Below, in pieces: positions 34,330 through 45,613 of a stretch of 64,000 nucleotides of DNA. Below the pieces are notes generated by a model. It was not told where the DNA came from. It did no database searches and saw nothing but the letters and a program-made list of their open reading frames with translations. This DNA comes from Lingula anatina (lineage: Eukaryota; Brachiopoda; Lingulata; Lingulida; Lingulidae), in NCBI RefSeq assembly GCF_001039355.2, contig NW_019775764.1:1-64000 (forward strand). Direction: 5' to 3'. A program made the position numbers and the translations under genes. Positions within the stretch are counted from its first letter, which is position 1. Every line of letters begins with the position of its first letter.

Positions 34330-36265
34330 TTAAAGACCCGCTCCGCACGTGAGTCCAGATGTACGTGAGAATTTGAGAACGCGCTCGGGGCTGCTACTGG
34401 TCAAGTCTTCCAAATGGATCTCATTATGATCTGTAAAAACAAAAGGGTTGTCTCTTCTTTGTAAAATGTATATATATTTTTACCCTGAAATACATATCTT
34501 AATGTCCAATATTTTTCTGGATATAAAAGCATAGTTCTTTGCAATGTACTGAATTCATCCACCATCATGCAAAACAATTTTTTCAGAACAAAATTAGTCA
34601 GGTGAATACCGGTACATGGTCAATATTTATTCATTTATTGTTGTGTATTTACTTGTTTTTGTTCTTTTTATTATGTATTTTCTATTATTTTTGTCGAAGC
34701 ATTTCGAAAAGCAAACAGATATTTATCGAAAAGATTCCTGTAAAAATTACAGAGGAAACAACTAACGCATTACCACAAATTTCCGTCTCTAGGTCCTCAA
34801 CACGAATTATGTCTTCTTCTTCCAGTGTGAACTGCACAATGTCTGTGAACGTTACCACCTCAGATTCTACAAATACACATAAAAATTAATGAAAAGGAGC
34901 GAACAGAAGAAGAGGTTTTTAGGGAAATATTTTGGCACGTGCTGTGAGTCAACAGTCAACAATATGCTATTTAAGTCAAGGACATTGAGTTATAAGAGGA
35001 CTCTATTTCGACACGGAGTCATATATTGACAATTAATTAATTAATTAAGGAACGTTAAGGAAGAAATTAATTAATTAATTAATTAGATTATGAAGATCTG
35101 CTGAATTTCTACACAAGGAAAACAAAAGATAAAACAAGAGTCACGTTTACGCACAACTGCGATTTGAGCTGTGTTTACCTTCACGTGGCAGCGGTGGTGA
35201 CGGATCTATGGGAGCTGTATCTACCCTGTACTTGGACCGTCTTCTTTTCAGCGAGAAAATCCGAGTCACCCCCTTTTTGAATCTTTTCCAGGGCGACACC
35301 CTTGCTGCAGGGTCGACTTCGTATGATGCTAAACGTGAAATAAAATTACATCATCAACTATATAAAGTATTTTCATAGACATATGTGGTAGTGCCACAAT
35401 GATGGTTGTCTACACCGCAAGATTTATTTTAAGATATTAACCAACGAAGAATCTATCAGTTGTAAGGTGGACAGACGAAAATTTGAAAATGTTTCCATAC
35501 CATTGTTTTGATTGTTGGTGGCTGCATGTACAATACGATCCACATCATTTGGCACCGTGGCCATCGTTTCTGCGTTTGGTGGATCAATTTGTCTGCTGAC
35601 CTCAGCATTTCCTGGAATTTTCGAAGAGATCAATGTATAATAAACATAATGGAAATTAGTTCAAGATTAAAATACATGTAACTGTATGCATGAAATATTC
35701 ATTTATCACGACACCCCTCTTTTCAATTCACGGTTAAATCTAAAATAACACTTACTGAATGTTACACTTAACTGAATGTCAACCCTCAAAATTCTTTGTA
35801 AACAGACTATTTTTACTGTTTCCCGTCATATATCTATAAGAAATAAATTCAAAAAAAACTTCCATACCTCTCTGGTCTTCCACCTGGACGCTGTCTTCAC
35901 CTCTACAGAGCAGCCAGGTTACATGAATAGCGTGGACCCACGCCCACCACCGACTTAACAAAGGCCGGTTCATGTCCCTCCAGGGAGGTACACGACCCTG
36001 TATTTTTATAAATCATAACAAAAAAGGGAAATCATAACAAATTTATGTGTCTGCATTTGTTATATTTACCTTAAAGTATATAAGAAATAATTTGTGATGA
36101 ACGACATTAATTTACAAATCTTCTTAATCCTGAACCGCTTTGTATAAACTGAAGGCTAAAAGCATACAAATAGCATCAGCATTTGATCCAAATATTTTAA
36201 AATACATGGTGCAAAAAGACATATGAAAACTTGCTTACATTTGCATTGTGCGAGCGTCTTGGCAT
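34330..36265 (-). CDS. Type B orphan protein B1, 203 aa, six exons
   Basis: Exons (minus): 36239-36265, 35868-35997, 35501-35611, 35179-35328, 34774-34866, 34330-34430. They total 612 nt, ending TAA. The first junction is phase 0 and the other four are all phase 1. Start chosen: ATG 36265-36263 (MPRRSHNAN), conserved in B3; a downstream ATG at 35973 (MNRPLL) would give 186 aa. Features: a hydrophobic, Trp-rich segment (LLSRWWAWVHAIHVTWLLC, about residues 22-40) that could be a signal anchor or signal peptide; a strongly basic block in exon 4 (WKRFKKGVTRIFSLKRRRSK); and acidic exon 5 and early exon 6 (FTLEEED, VEDLETEIC, EIHLEDL). No known domain is recognised. It lies 0.68 kb downstream of sulfotransferase A1 on the same strand. 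Function unknown; it duplicates together with the sulfotransferases. Confidence 0.7.
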
Positions 36266-36379
36266 TATCCTTTCTTCAAATAAAAATAATGATGAATATT
36301 TAAATACAATTATCAGAAATAAGTTTCAATCTACGCAACTGTCGTGTCAAGTTGCTACGTTGTAGTGCGGTCTTTGCTA

Positions 36380-36440
36380 ATTGGACAGTTTTATCTGTGA
36401 CGTTTAACGTTACTTACGTCAAGTCCTAAGCGTGACGTAG
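36380..36440 (-). promoter_or_regulatory. Conserved promoter-like block of B1 (CCAAT and CRE-like sites)
   Basis: Read on the minus strand, CTACGTCA, TTGACGTAA and ACGTCACAG (CRE-like TGACGT cores near 36433, 36416 and 36398) are followed by a CCAAT box (36384-36380), 115-175 nt upstream of the B1 ATG. The arrangement recurs before B3 (60511-60560) and, with changes, before B2 and the B remnants. Confidence 0.5.
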
Positions 36441-36942
36441 ATTCAAAAGCGTAACGTTACTGTCAAATTGTTCTTTGTTCTTCAGGACGTACCGAAGATG
36501 CAAAATTATTTTTGCACCACATTTGCAGCACGACCTACACCGGCTGTTTCAAATCATAAGGACTTACATGTACATGTAGTTTCCTATATAGACTACGATT
36601 ATTCACCTAGAATGGTTTTAATACAAAATCACCCCACCCCAAAATTTCTTTGAAAAGAAATCAGTGTGGGCAACAAACCATTTTTAGTCTCTCAGCCAGA
36701 CAAAATTTTACTCTGGTACACAAGATACAAGACAAATATTCACCGCAAATATACAGTATTTTAGTTTGAAATTGTGCCACCAAAGCTGCTATGTATACAC
36801 TCGTGCAACAAATGAATTTCTCAACAAGAATGTCTTATCTAGGGTTCCAATGACTTCAAAATAAGATAAAAGACATTTTTTAAAAATTCAAATTGCGTCA
36901 CGTTAAAGGTAGCATACAAAGCAGAAAATGCCATGAACAAAC

Positions 36943-38346
36943 TTATTGTTTAAAGTTACACGCATTTCCTTTGACCGTTCTATAACTATTGTGTACATAT
37001 CCACAGGTTAGATTAGGAAAAGATTTGTATCTCAACTTTAGAGTGTCTTCAATAAGTTTATCGGCAGGTTCCGATACGTCTCTAATCATTTTAGCAATGG
37101 ATGAACGCGGCGTCCTTTTATTACTTCGATGAAACTTTCCTTCGGAGTGCTTTTTGATGCATTCTAACCGTTTTTCGCTCACAGGCATCTGTAAAAAGGT
37201 CATTACCGACCTTAAAGCCTCGACTAGGTTGTTTATAAGTGCGTCATAACTGAAATAATCAGATAATCAAAATTAAGGTATAAATTGAAGATAATATACA
37301 TGTAATTCAAATATACATATATTTTCCGTATATGCAGATTTGTGAAAGAACGAGTTTTATGTTTATGTTGTACACGCAAGTGTTGCACGCAATAATAAAT
37401 TACTGCCACATCGACTCTTTAACATACCGAATTAGTTAGATCGTTCTACTTCCTTTCTCTTTTTCAGAAAACGAAACTTGCTTGGAATAACAGGGATAAT
37501 GATTTCAACAGTCAATTAATTCAATTAATTTATAAATAATAAAGTTTAAGAAATATTAAAACTGCACATATTTCTTATGGTGTGATGATGATTCTCGTGG
37601 TGTAAGTTCTAGTATATTGTATATCTGCCGCTCACCGTAGCACAAATATTGGTAGTTTAGGTTTACTAATCCAATCCAATGTGCGCTTGCTCCCAACATC
37701 TCGGAATCCTCGGATATATAGTCTAACAGCTAAGTGTAAAAAGATCATATAAAAAAAACATTTGTTTTGTGGGAATCAATATGCAGATTAACACATGAGT
37801 GATTGTGTACCAACTTCAAATGCAATCTTGTTTTTGTTCAAGAGGTAATGTTTCATAAAGGAGTACAATGTATTATCAAGAGATTTTTAATTTGTTCAGA
37901 GAGAGAGAGCAGGGAAATGATCTAAATCCACCAATATTACAGATACAGAGTACAGTATCTATCTTGATTTCATAACATTTCTAAAGCAGAGAGTAACCCG
38001 CACTTGCCTTTTATCGAAAGTTCACTTCCCGTGTCAGTGTGTGAGCCGTGCGTTATCCTTCTCATCAACTCGCTCATGGAGGCGTTGAATATATCCCGTA
38101 TGATGACAACAGCCCTTTCAATGGGTGTACCTCTGGCTTTCTGGCATTTCTTAAGGGTTTCATTTACACCTGAGTGGGTTTTAATGGCAAATACTTTGCT
38201 GTCTTGTCGATATTCACCTAGAAAACCTCCTTTTTTAAGATCATGGTCGTTGTACATGCTTCCAGTGAAATATCCTAGTTGAATTGGGATTAAAATATAA
38301 GTCAGTCACGAAAAGTGAATTCTGGAATTTATTGATGAAATCAATA

Positions 38347-38415
<69 letters not shown>

Positions 38416-39662
38416 ACCGCGTGTGACATTTATTCAGCAAAAACATAAATAAATAAACGTGAAAACAAAAAGAAATACATAGATAAATAAAAATAAAATG
38501 AGACAAAAAAAATGAAAATAAAATCAATTAAGGATCTGTAGTATTTGTATTTAATTAAAAGCAAGTACATTGTGCAGATTGTCTCACCTGATGCCTGTTC
38601 CAACAAAAACCGCGTCCACGTATTACCAGATCCTGGTTGACTGTACAACACTGAACCAGGCAAGTCATGGTCGGGGAATCTGACACAGCTGCAGGGTCCT
38701 TTATATACTTTATTTCCAGTGCACGGGCTCTCATCAATCTGGTCAGTTCCTGGCGTTGGCAAATCTCGATTCAGATCGACATGAACAACTGCCGACTGGT
38801 TGTTAGGTACAGCCTTGGTTGCCGTGGCTCGCTTTCTGGTTTCCATGGTTGCAGGCGTCATGGTCGTCATGTCTGGGGCAGTGCTACGAGTCAACTTCGC
38901 AAATGTGATGGGTGGTGCTTTTTTGGTAGTTGTCTTTGTTTTAAGCTTATTCAAATCTGTTTCTTTAACTTCGTTTTTCCTTTTTCCAAAACCTTCAGCC
39001 TCTGTATCTGGAAATCTCTGAACCCCCAGAGCCGGGTTTACAGCCAGTTTCGATGCCCTATGAGGTGGAATATTCCACCTGAAACAAGATAAGCATTTTT
39101 GCAATTGCAGAGGCTGGGGATTCCTTCATATGAAAATTTTTTTTTTTTAATTAATTTGCTTTAATTGGCGCAAAATTATTCAAGATCAGTCCAATCATGA
39201 GGAAAACAAAGAGAAAAACACAATGTCTAAATCGTCATTCACAGACCCTGTTTGTCAGTGATTGATAACCCTGTCTTAACAAGGAATGGTCACGGCTCCA
39301 ACTCTGACGATATGGGCGGAAGCATGTACAGTCTGATTATGTTAGAGAAAAGCACAAGTCATAGCAGGAAAATTAGTGTTATATTAAGACAAGTGATGAT
39401 GTCTATTTTAACAGATTAAAATATCACCATAGTGCGATTCTTATTTTTGTAACAAGATAAGCGTACTTGAAAAAGGTTGTCAAGGGTTGGGGACCGTTTT
39501 GTAAAAACCATCAATTTTGTATCTTTGCTGTGTGCTGAGTACAACACAACTTGATTCATACGGTACTCACGTGTTCTTCAGTGATAACAAATAGCCCATC
39601 AGCAAGACACAGCCACACAACATTGCCAGTATCAGACAATATCGGAAAGTTTGCAGACCCAT
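36943..39662 (-). CDS. WSCD-type sulfotransferase A1, 415 aa, type II membrane protein
   Basis: Coding exons (minus): 39571-39662, 38588-39078, 38004-38274, 37636-37722, 36943-37249. Phases 2,1,2,2 agree, and 1248 nt end at TAA. Noncoding 5' exons appear upstream (acceptor at 39691-39692; a 24-nt exon 40750-40773; a further donor CAG|GTAAGT near 40872). Residues 7-27 are a signal anchor (YCLILAMLCGCVLLMGYLL). Residues about 32-150 are a Thr/Lys-rich stem. The sulfotransferase domain follows: 5'-phosphosulfate loop QPGSGNTWTRFLLEQ (about 177-191), YFTGSMYND, VFAIKTH, and a 3'-phosphate-type segment IIRDIFNAS (253-261). The C-terminal MPVSEKRLECIKKHSEGKFH matches the same region of WSCD1/2. It probably transfers sulfate from PAPS to a Golgi glycoconjugate; the substrate is unknown. 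All key motifs are intact. Confidence 0.85.
38348..38411. repeat. (TA)n microsatellite in A1 intron 2
   Basis: About 31 uninterrupted TA units between exons 2 and 3 of A1, producing spurious Tyr-Ile open frames. Confidence 0.95.
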
Positions 39663-40326
39663 CAGTCAGGGCTACAGGATAAGTGCTGACCTGAAAAGAA
39701 GTTAGTTATCCAGCAATTTCAAAAGGGGGTCTTTTTTTCCTAAAAAGTGGACATTTTACATTGAAAATTTTGTGTACCCAGATCAAATTTTTACCCAGAA
39801 TGGGCCTTTTTCCTGACAAAAAGGGCGGTTCTTTAGAATCCCCTAACCCCCTGGCTACGGGTCTGAAGTTGGAGGGTCACAGTTATTCAGGAAACTGTGC
39901 TTGCCATGGGACCACGTGTCGTTCATAAATGGCCACCCTTCTCTGTAAGAATCTCTTAAGAGGTATGAATGATACATGTATATATTTATTATTCATATCA
40001 TCTGCACAAATAATCATATTAAAACAGAATTAAATTATTCAAAAAGTCAAAACCCTAGAGATACCCAACTGGATCATCTATCTGTGAAGGAAGTCGTACA
40101 TGCATATCAAATTAGGGCAAGTTAAAAAGATACATAGCATATGTCTTCATATTGAGAACATTAGTTTCGTATGAGTTGCACGCTAAACTGTACAAAAATA
40201 CATTAAAAAATAAAATTACCAGCAGGTTTACTAAATCCAAACACCAACCGAAGGCAATATTTCCAGCTCATTTAGAAAGGTGTCTTACTCTTTTGATAAT
40301 TTTGTAATTTTATTATACATGTGTAT

Positions 40327-40438
40327 GGGGCTATTCAGATCATTACAGGATTAAGCGGCCTTCCTTTCACGTAGGTCTACCATATTTAGGCAGTGGACTA
40401 ATTAGCACTCGGATTTTCTCATTCTGAATGGCCCCCTG
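40327..40438. repeat. Foldback MITE, copy upstream of A1
   Basis: Terminal inverted repeats GGGGCTATTCAGA and TCTGAATGGCCCC enclose a core TTACAGGATTAAGCGGCCTT and CCATATTTAGG. The core is shared with the MITE at 57161-57304, where it reads TTACAGGATAACGCGGTTTT ... CCATATTTAGG. Noncoding. Confidence 0.65.
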
Positions 40439-41623
40439 TGATTCATTTCAGCAGATTACATGTACAAGGCCTTCATAGCTCAACTTACATGAAATATAGA
40501 CTTTCTGTTAGCCCTATAGCCAACAATTTCAAAAGGGAATGCTTTGCCAAAAGCGATTATCTTGATTTTATCCCCTCAGTTGACGTGGCTAAAATTGAGA
40601 CTTGACTTAGAGCCTGGATCAAATTTTGATTCAGATTTTCCGGCTAAAAGCAACCCCCACCCCCAAACTCCCAACCCCCGCCTACGGACTTCGGACACCA
40701 GTAGTGAGGTGCAATAGAAGACTACAATAAAACTACAGTGTATGCTTACCTGCTGATTTTTTACGTCTTCTTCCTATAAAAAGATATAGTCTGTGACATA
40801 TAGAGCTCACCGCTTTGCCGTTAATCATTTATCGACAAAAGCTGCGAGATATTGCACATTGCACAAACTTACCTGCATGATATGGAATACTCAGAGACAA
40901 CAGTTAGTTTCAAAGAGTTAGGGCCGGTGAGAAAGACAGTTGGATAGAGACTGTTGACAGGGGATAAAATTAAGATTCGTAAAAAGCGTCCATAGGTTAA
41001 ATACTAGTGTCATTTGGGGGTAAAAATTTAGCAACGTGAAATAGGCAACCAAATATTATTTTTATTATTGAAATTCTAATTTTGAATTATCACGTCACAC
41101 GCCTCTTTTTTTTTTCAAACCAGGTCACCTACTCCAAATTATATTCCACACTTTTTATTATTGCTTTTATTCTTATTACCAACTTGTGACATGTTATATT
41201 TCATTAGCAATAGTATCAACAGTAAGAAAAATCTTCCCTTACTTTTTACACTTATAAAACCACAAATTATCCCTATGTTACATGGATAAATATCTAGAGC
41301 TACTGGCTGTCTGCGAGAAAATCATTTTCATTTTCTAAAAAAACACAGAATATATAACAATTTCAAATGTGTTTTTTACAACAGCTTTTGTATATACAAG
41401 CACATGTTTATTCAGACAATAATACATTAAGATACAATGTCTTCATATATATAATATAAAGTGTATAAGAATTAATTTTTGATGAGCGACATCAATTTAC
41501 TACAACTCTTCTAAATCCTGAACTGTTTGGCACAAATTGTAGGCTGACAGCATAATAAAGCTTCTGCATTTGATCAAATATTTTAAAATATCCCATTAAA
41601 AAGAAACATAAAAACCTGTTTAC

Positions 41624-41650
41624 ATTTGCACTGCACGAGCGTATTGGCAT
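41624..41650 (-). pseudogene. Type B first-exon remnant between A2 and A1
   Basis: The minus strand reads ATG CCA ATA CGC TCG TGC AGT GCA AAT|GTAAAC, aligned base for base with the first exon of B1 and B3 (MPRRSxNAN). The upstream CRE/CCAAT region (about 41750-41840) also survives in decayed form. No B exons 2-6 follow before A1 begins at about 40.9 kb. It is the stub of a deleted B gene, 0.79 kb downstream of A2. Confidence 0.65.
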
Positions 41651-42079
41651 TGTACTTTTTTCAAATGAAAATAATGATTGTTTGAAACACAATTCTGAGA
41701 AACATATTTCAATCTATGCGACTGTCGTGTTTAGTTGACCGAGTTGCTATGCGAAGTGAGGTTTTTGCTGTTTGGAACTTCTATCTGTGACATTTTACGT
41801 TACTTGCATCATGACTTAAGCGTGACGTAGTTTCAGCAGTGTAAGATCACTTTAAATTTTTATTTGTTGTCCACGATGTACCAAAGATGTATAATGCCAC
41901 AAACAATGTTTATTTACCATTGCCGTTAATATCAAATTTGTGAATAGAATGATAAATAATCACAGTTAGGAAAAAATGTTTCGAAGTACCTGTCATCTTC
42001 GCCAAAGTTACCATGTGGGCCATATCATAATGACTTACATGTACTTTTCAAGATGGACTACGGTTATTTTTCTTTTAAC

Positions 42080-42125
<46 letters not shown>

Positions 42126-42170
42126 GGGGGGGGGTTTTTTTTTCTTTTTTTTTCTTTTTTTTTTTTCAAA
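42080..42170. repeat. Poly-T / poly-G low-complexity tract
   Basis: About 45 T, then a run of G, then T-rich sequence, in the 3' flank of the A2 pseudogene. The corresponding place near 53140-53165 is much shorter. Confidence 0.95.
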
Positions 42171-42442
42171 CAAAAAATGTCTGGATCTTTACTCTGTGTT
42201 CGTATTTAGCTAAAACGGCTGCCTCAAGCTCTTTCTCGGGTCTACGGTAATGAAGAGAATGGCAATATCAAAGCCGTTTTATACATATTGATACACTCGT
42301 GCAACAAATTAATATTCCAACAGGTATGTTTTATATTGGATTTCAGTAAGTTGAACTAAAACAAAAGTCACTGTTCAAAATTTCAATTGCGTCATGGTCA
42401 AAGTTTGTAGCTATACAATGCAGAATAATACCATAAACAAAC

Positions 42443-44374
42443 TTATTGTTTCATTTTACATGCACTTCTTTTGACCTTGCTATGACTATTGTGTACATAT
42501 CCACAGGTTAGATCAGGAAAAGATTTGTATCTTAGGTTTAAAGTGTCTTCGATAAGTTAATCGGCAGGCTCTGACACGCCTCTGATCATTTTAACAATGG
42601 ATGAACGCGGCAGCGTTCTATTACTACGATGAAACTTTCCTTCGGAGTGTCTTTTGATGCATTGTAATCGTCCTTCGATCACAGGCATCTGTAAAAAGGT
42701 CATTACCGACCTTAAAGCCTCGACTAGGTTGTTTTTAAGTGCGTCATAACTGAAATAATATGATAATAAAAGTTAAGCTATTAAATGAAGATAATTTACA
42801 TTATTTCAACAATATAATTCATCTTTGCAGATCCGTAAAAGTACGAGCCATATGTTTAAGTTGTACATGTACTCGCAAGTGTTAACACTTTATTGTTGTC
42901 ATATTTATTCTGTGGCATACCAAATTAGATCGTTTTAGCATATGTTTTTTATATTCTCTCTTTTTTTCAGAAAATTAAACAAAACGTGCTTAGAATAACA
43001 ATGTTAAGGATCAGAACATCCATAAATTTTCCAATTTATTTAAAGATAAAATTAAAAGTAACAATAATAAACTGTACGTAATTTTTACGCTTTGATGATG
43101 ATATCTCGTGGTGAAAGTTCTATTGTATATCTACCGCTCATCGTAGCACAAATATTGGTACGCTTGCTCCCAGCATCTCGGAACCCTCGGAGATATAGTC
43201 TTACAACTAAATATAACATGAAAAAATCATTTAAACAAATTTTCTTTCTGCACCGACATCACTGTCGTGGTATAAATTATGTGTTGGTTTCAATCCATTC
43301 CAATGTGCGTTTTTTCCCAACGTCTTGAACCCTTTTTAGCTTAACAGCTACATGTAAAATTAAAAAGAGCACATAAAAGTTGCCTACACATTGGCTCTCC
43401 GCATTGACCATCATCATTTTTAACGGCCGTAGGAAATAAAACGCAAATAAATACTTGAGTGATTGCCCACCAATTTCAAACGCAGTCCATTTTTATGTTC
43501 AAACGGTCATAAAGGAGCGGAATACATTATTATGAAACATTTTGTTGAGAGAGAGAGAGAGACCATGGGAATTATCCAAATCTATTAACGTTACAGATAC
43601 AGTGCATCTTTCGTGAGTTCATAACATTTTTAAAGCAGAAAAGTGCTAGTAACTTGCCTGTTATCGAGAGTTCACTTCCCGTGTCAGTGTGTGAGCCGTG
43701 AGTTATCCTCCTCATCAACTCGCTCATGGAGGCGTTGAATGTATCCCGTATGAGGACAACAGCTCTTTCAATGGGCGTATCTCTGGCTTTCTGGTATTTC
43801 TTAAGCGTTTCATTTACACCTGAGTGGGTTTTAATGGCAAATACCTTGCTGTCTTGTCTATATTCACCTCGAAAACCTCCTTTTTTAAGATCAGGGTCGT
43901 AGTTCATGCTTCCAGTGAAATATCCTCCAAGGTGAAATAGGATATTTAACGAAAAGCGAATTCTAGATTTCACTGATGAAATTTATTTAAAAACAACGCT
44001 GGTGGCCTTTATTCAGCACAAATAAATAAATAACGGGTCTGTACTATTTGAATATATTTAAAAAGCAAATACACAGAATAGATTGATTCACCTGATGCCT
44101 GCTCCAACAAAAACCGCGTCCACGTATTACCAGATCCTGCCAGACTGTACAACACTGAACCAGGCAAGTCATGGTCCGGGAATCTGACACAGCTGCAGGG
44201 TCCTTTATATACTTTATTTCCAGTGCACGGGCGGTCATCAGCCTGGTCAGTTCCTGGCGTGGTCATATTCCGTTTTAGATCATCATGAACAACTGCCGAC
44301 TGGTTGTTAGGAACAGTCCTGGTTGTCATGGCTCGCTTTCTGGTTGTCATGGTTGAAGGCGTCATGGTTGTCAT
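42443..44374 (-). pseudogene. Sulfotransferase A2 pseudogene (5'-truncated)
   Basis: Recognisable exons (minus): partial exon 2 (44092-44374), exon 3 (43654-43924), exon 4 (43142-43199) and exon 5 (42443-42749). Four lesions are visible. The signal-anchor exon and the 5' half of exon 2 are absent, with the sequence breaking into a poly-C tract at 44375. Exon 4 has lost 29 nt (58 instead of 87), shifting the frame. The exon 4 donor reads ATGAGC where the other copies have GTGAGC. Exon 5 has a stop at 42559-42557 (GAT TAA where A1 has GAT AAA). The phosphosulfate loop (LAGSGNTWTRFLLEQ) is still present, so decay is fairly recent. Confidence 0.85.
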
Positions 44375-45613
44375 GCCCCCCCCCCCCAGCCTCCCCCTTT
44401 CAACTGGTTTCGGACACTAGAAATGAGGTTCAGTTCAGTAGGAGACAACAATACAACTACAACATATGCTTACCTACTCATTGTTGATGCCTTCTTCTTA
44501 GTTGCAATTATAAACTGGGATGTATAGAGCTCACCGCTCTGACATAAATCATTTATCGGCAAAACCGTATACCGCATAGGTCTACCAGCATGCTAGGGAA
44601 GGCAATGCTTAGACACAACTGTTAGCTTTAAATATTAACGTTTGTCACTAGGTGACAAGGACGATTGCATAGACACTGCCGACTCTGTTTGAACTCGAAA
44701 GAGGTTAAGATTAAGATTAGGAAAAAAGCGCCCATAGGTTAAATATTAACTTTATTTTTTGGAAAAAATTAAGTAAGATTAAAAAGGTGCTCAGAGATTT
44801 ATTTAACATGAAATTCCGATTTTGAATTATCACATGTCAATTTTTTAAACCAGGAAACATTTACATGTGGAATAATGATATTAGTTTGTCTTGTCGCAAA
44901 TCTCGTTCTTATGACCCTATAAATTACAGTGTAACTAGATGTTTTCATTGATTCATGATGCGTTTTGATTGATATATTCGAGCGTGAAAATTAATGTTTG
45001 TCTTACCTGCTGAAGAGTTTTTAAATTTTTTATCAACCTGTGACAAAGCAAGTAAGGTTATCCATATTATTATATTTCAAAACGTTTTTCTTACATTTTA
45101 CACCCATAACATATTGGGCACAAATTATTCTTTTATTATGTATACAGCTGCTAAAGCTACTGGATGTCTGCTAGAAAATAAATTTATAACAAACAAACGT
45201 GGAAATATATATAATTTTAATGTGTTGTTTTCTAGAAAAATTTCATATATACAAGTATGTTAAGACTATAATACATATAGAACGGCAGCTACATGTATCG
45301 CTCTTGCAAGATAGAGAATGTGATATCAACGCGACACTGATCGCACTGAAGCCAACGACAACTGTCATTCTCAACAATTGCTACCTCAGTGTACATAAAA
45401 ACTAGGTACAGTTCTTCTCAATTTCTTAATATCCTAGATAAAGACATGGCTGGTAAAAATCAATATAATTGACTTGGTAGTGTATCAAACATCATGTATG
45501 ATGTAATTCAAACAGTAATTATGATATCTGCAGTACCTGTCGATGTACAATGTATTTACACTGAGTCAAGGTCTGCGTGCAGATAATTTGTAAGTCAGTT
45601 TAGCACGGCAGAT

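Noticed and set aside
37995-38010. GC donor at the end of A1 exon 3 (G|GCAAGT)
   Set aside because: The phase does not fit exon 4. A GT donor two codons' worth of bases further on (GGCAA|GTGCGG) gives the correct phase 2 in all A copies.
38241-38527. Frames rich in Tyr-Ile repeats
   Set aside because: Translation of the (TA)n microsatellite in an A1 intron.
38667-39092. 141-codon plus-strand frame opposite A1 exon 2
   Set aside because: Antisense shadow of the sulfotransferase stem exon; similar shadows occur opposite A3 and A4.
41976-42250. Poly-Phe frames
   Set aside because: Translation of a poly-T tract.
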